NCBI GenBank assembly: GCA_003695215.1
Contig: RFIM01000246.1
Coordinates: 1 to 8,037 of the forward strand
Direction of reading: 5' to 3'
From: Chloroflexota bacterium
GTDB taxonomy: Bacteria > Chloroflexota > Anaerolineae > Aggregatilineales > UBA2796
Length of the DNA: 8,037 nucleotides
Below the pieces are notes generated by a model. The model did not search any database, was not told the origin of the DNA, and worked only from the letters and a program-made list of their open reading frames with translations. This document shows, piece by piece, positions 6,748 through 8,037 of the stretch (position 1 is its first letter; each line of letters opens with the position of its first letter). A program made the translations under genes and the position numbers.

Positions 6748-7950
6748 TCAACGCTGTCCCCAGCTCGTGCTGATTTTGAGACGCTCGCTGCCGCTGCCAC
6801 GAAGGCGATACAAGCCGCGTATGATCTGATCAGCTGCCACGAACATCAGGATCAGCGCTTGCACCACCTTGATCAGCTCAGAAGGCACGCGCGCTGAGAG
6901 CTGCATCTGCGCGCTGCCAGCGTCCATGGCGCCGAACAAGAAAGCTGACGGAATGATGCCCAGCGGATTATTGCCCGCCAGCAGCGAGACAGCGATCGAA
7001 TCAAAGCCCAGCGCTAGATTCTGATTGGTCTGGAAATCTTTGGTCACGCCCAGGACTTGAATGGCGCCCGCCAAGCCCGCCAAACTGCCAGCAATCATCA
7101 TAGTCAGAATCGTCATGCGCCCGACCTTGATGCCCGCATAGCGCGCTGCGTTCGGATTCAAACCGACCATGCGCAGCTCGAAGCCGAAAGTCGTCTTGTA
7201 CAGCACAAACCAGATCAGCACAGCGACGCCAATGGCGATCAGCACGCCCAAGTGCAAGGTATCGCTCGCGCGCCCGCCTGGCGCATAAAGGACAGGCAAT
7301 GCGGCTGAGTCCAGAATTGGCGGCGTGCGATTGGGATTGCCGCTGCACATGCCCGGCGCTGTGCAGAGCGCTAACGGGCCCGCAGGCGTGTTAGCGCGCG
7401 CCGGCGAGACTAGCCACTCTAGCAGCAGCGCTGCGATGTAGTTGAGCATGATGGTCGAAATGACCTCGTGCGCGCCTGTGCGCGCCTTCAAAAAGCCTGG
7501 TAAAAAGCCCCAGGCCGCGCCACCTAGCGCGCCCGCCATCAGCGCAACGATCACGTGCAGCAATGGCGGCAAGCCGCTGATGCCAAAGCCCGCCCATGCC
7601 GCGCACAACGAACCGACCAGCAGCTGCCCTTGCGCGCCAATGTTGAACAAGCCGCCCTTGAAGGCAAAAGCGACCGCTAGGCCCGAGAGAATCAGCGGCG
7701 CCATCTTGATCAAAGTGCGCACCAGCGCCGAGTCTGTGCCGAGCGCGCCTTGCAACAGCCCTTGATAGGCACGGAACGGATCGCGCTCTGCCAGCAGGAT
7801 GAAGATCGAGCCGATCAGCATCGCTGTGAACACAGCCAGCAGCGGCACTAGCAGGGCGCGTATCAGATTCCGCAACTTCTCAGCTTGTGTGGGCGCAGCT
7901 GGCGCCGCGCTGAGCGCAGAAGTCACCTGAGGCGAAACAGCTTGTTCCAT
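6748..7950 (-). CDS. ABC transporter permease, nucleoside/simple-sugar type (YufP/NupP-like)
   Basis: This 400-residue inner-membrane protein belongs to the BPD_transp_2 family. Hallmarks are FNIGAQGQ (102-109; usual form FNIGAEGQ), TGAHEVISTIMLNYIA (158-173), FGFELRMVGLNPNAARYAGI (255-274) and ALGFDSIAVSLLAGNNPLG (313-331). These are typical of permeases that work with BmpA/Med-type lipoproteins and a double ATPase to import purine nucleosides or related solutes. About eight to ten membrane segments are visible. The N-terminal 24 residues are Ala/Pro-rich and extra. A loop at about 183-230 carries Cys196 and Cys202 and looks longer than usual. The ATG at 7950 has only a weak GAGAG-like ribosome site. 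The partner permease normally found directly downstream is absent; the lipoprotein gene follows instead after three bases. The exact substrate cannot be read from sequence. Confidence 0.9.
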   Translation of the reverse strand: MEQAVSPQVTSALSAAPAAPTQAEKLRNLIRALLVPLLAVFTAMLIGSIFILLAERDPFRAYQGLLQGALGTDSALVRTLIKMAPLILSGLAVAFAFKGGLFNIGAQGQLLVGSLCAAWAGFGISGLPPLLHVIVALMAGALGGAAWGFLPGFLKARTGAHEVISTIMLNYIAALLLEWLVSPARANTPAGPLALCTAPGMCSGNPNRTPPILDSAALPVLYAPGGRASDTLHLGVLIAIGVAVLIWFVLYKTTFGFELRMVGLNPNAARYAGIKVGRMTILTMMIAGSLAGLAGAIQVLGVTKDFQTNQNLALGFDSIAVSLLAGNNPLGIIPSAFLFGAMDAGSAQMQLSARVPSELIKVVQALILMFVAADQIIRGLYRLRGSGSERLKISTSWGQR

Positions 7951-7972
7951 GCGCGTCTCTCGCTATCTCAAA

Positions 7973-8015
7973 AGCTCTTTGCGCTTTATAATACCGCTCT
8001 CCCGCCAAAAGAGCT
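7973..8015. repeat. Inverted repeat around an AT-rich -10-like element upstream of the permease operon
   Basis: AGCTCTTT (7973-7980) and AAAGAGCT (8008-8015) form a perfect 8-bp inverted repeat with a 27-base spacer. The spacer holds TATAAT on the plus strand (7987-7992), overlapping TATTAT on the minus strand (7993-7988). This could be an operator framing a promoter for the minus-strand operon, a divergent promoter, or on the minus strand a weak hairpin followed by TTTT. No good -35 box was found at 16-18 bases in either direction, so the role is uncertain. Bases 7951-8037 hold no convincing gene. Confidence 0.35.
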
Positions 8016-8037
8016 ATGCTAGGTCAGTGGAACAATG

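Overview
The window looks like chromosomal DNA from a GC-rich, standard-code bacterium. I infer Chloroflexota, with moderate confidence. The grounds are a T-box leader outside an obvious Firmicutes context, a DUF348/G5 domain lipoprotein, a glycosidase-like/O-antigen-ligase fusion, and a very GCGC-rich codon style. No mobile element, CRISPR array or rRNA is visible. Coding density is high and nearly all genes lie on the minus strand.

Left part (1-1923): the 5' portion of a minus-strand trpE (anthranilate synthase component I) runs off the left edge. Its upstream region is a complete T-box riboswitch: a consensus sigma70-type promoter, a Stem I with a UGG (Trp) specifier codon, the canonical T-box sequence whose UGGC bulge fits the GCCA end of tRNA-Trp, an intrinsic terminator, a good Shine-Dalgarno sequence and the start codon. 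Tryptophan synthesis is therefore predicted to be switched on by uncharged tRNA-Trp, with feedback inhibition at the enzyme level (LLES motif) as a second layer.

Centre (1884-1995): a plus-strand tRNA-Lys(UUU) has its own near-consensus promoter. That promoter stands back to back with the trpE promoter, and the two -35 boxes are only 5 bp apart.

Right part (2041-7950): a tight minus-strand three-gene cluster, in transcription order. First is an ABC-transporter inner-membrane permease of the nucleoside/simple-sugar type (YufP/NupP-like). Second is a lipoprotein with DUF348, G5 and a TolB/PD40-like beta-propeller. Third is a 1032-residue membrane protein joining an extracytoplasmic GH-A-clan (GH39-like) barrel, a beta-rich domain and an O-antigen ligase/polymerase (Wzy_C) domain. 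The genes are separated by TGA plus one codon at both junctions and all lie in one reading frame, which suggests translational coupling. The last two genes point to cell-surface carbohydrate or envelope work; how the permease relates to them is not clear from sequence. A bidirectional AT-rich -10-like element inside an inverted repeat lies upstream of the cluster at the right edge.

The most interesting items are the tryptophan T-box with its fully readable specifier and bulge, the abutting divergent promoters, and the glycosidase-like/ligase fusion whose barrel seems to lack the catalytic nucleophile.
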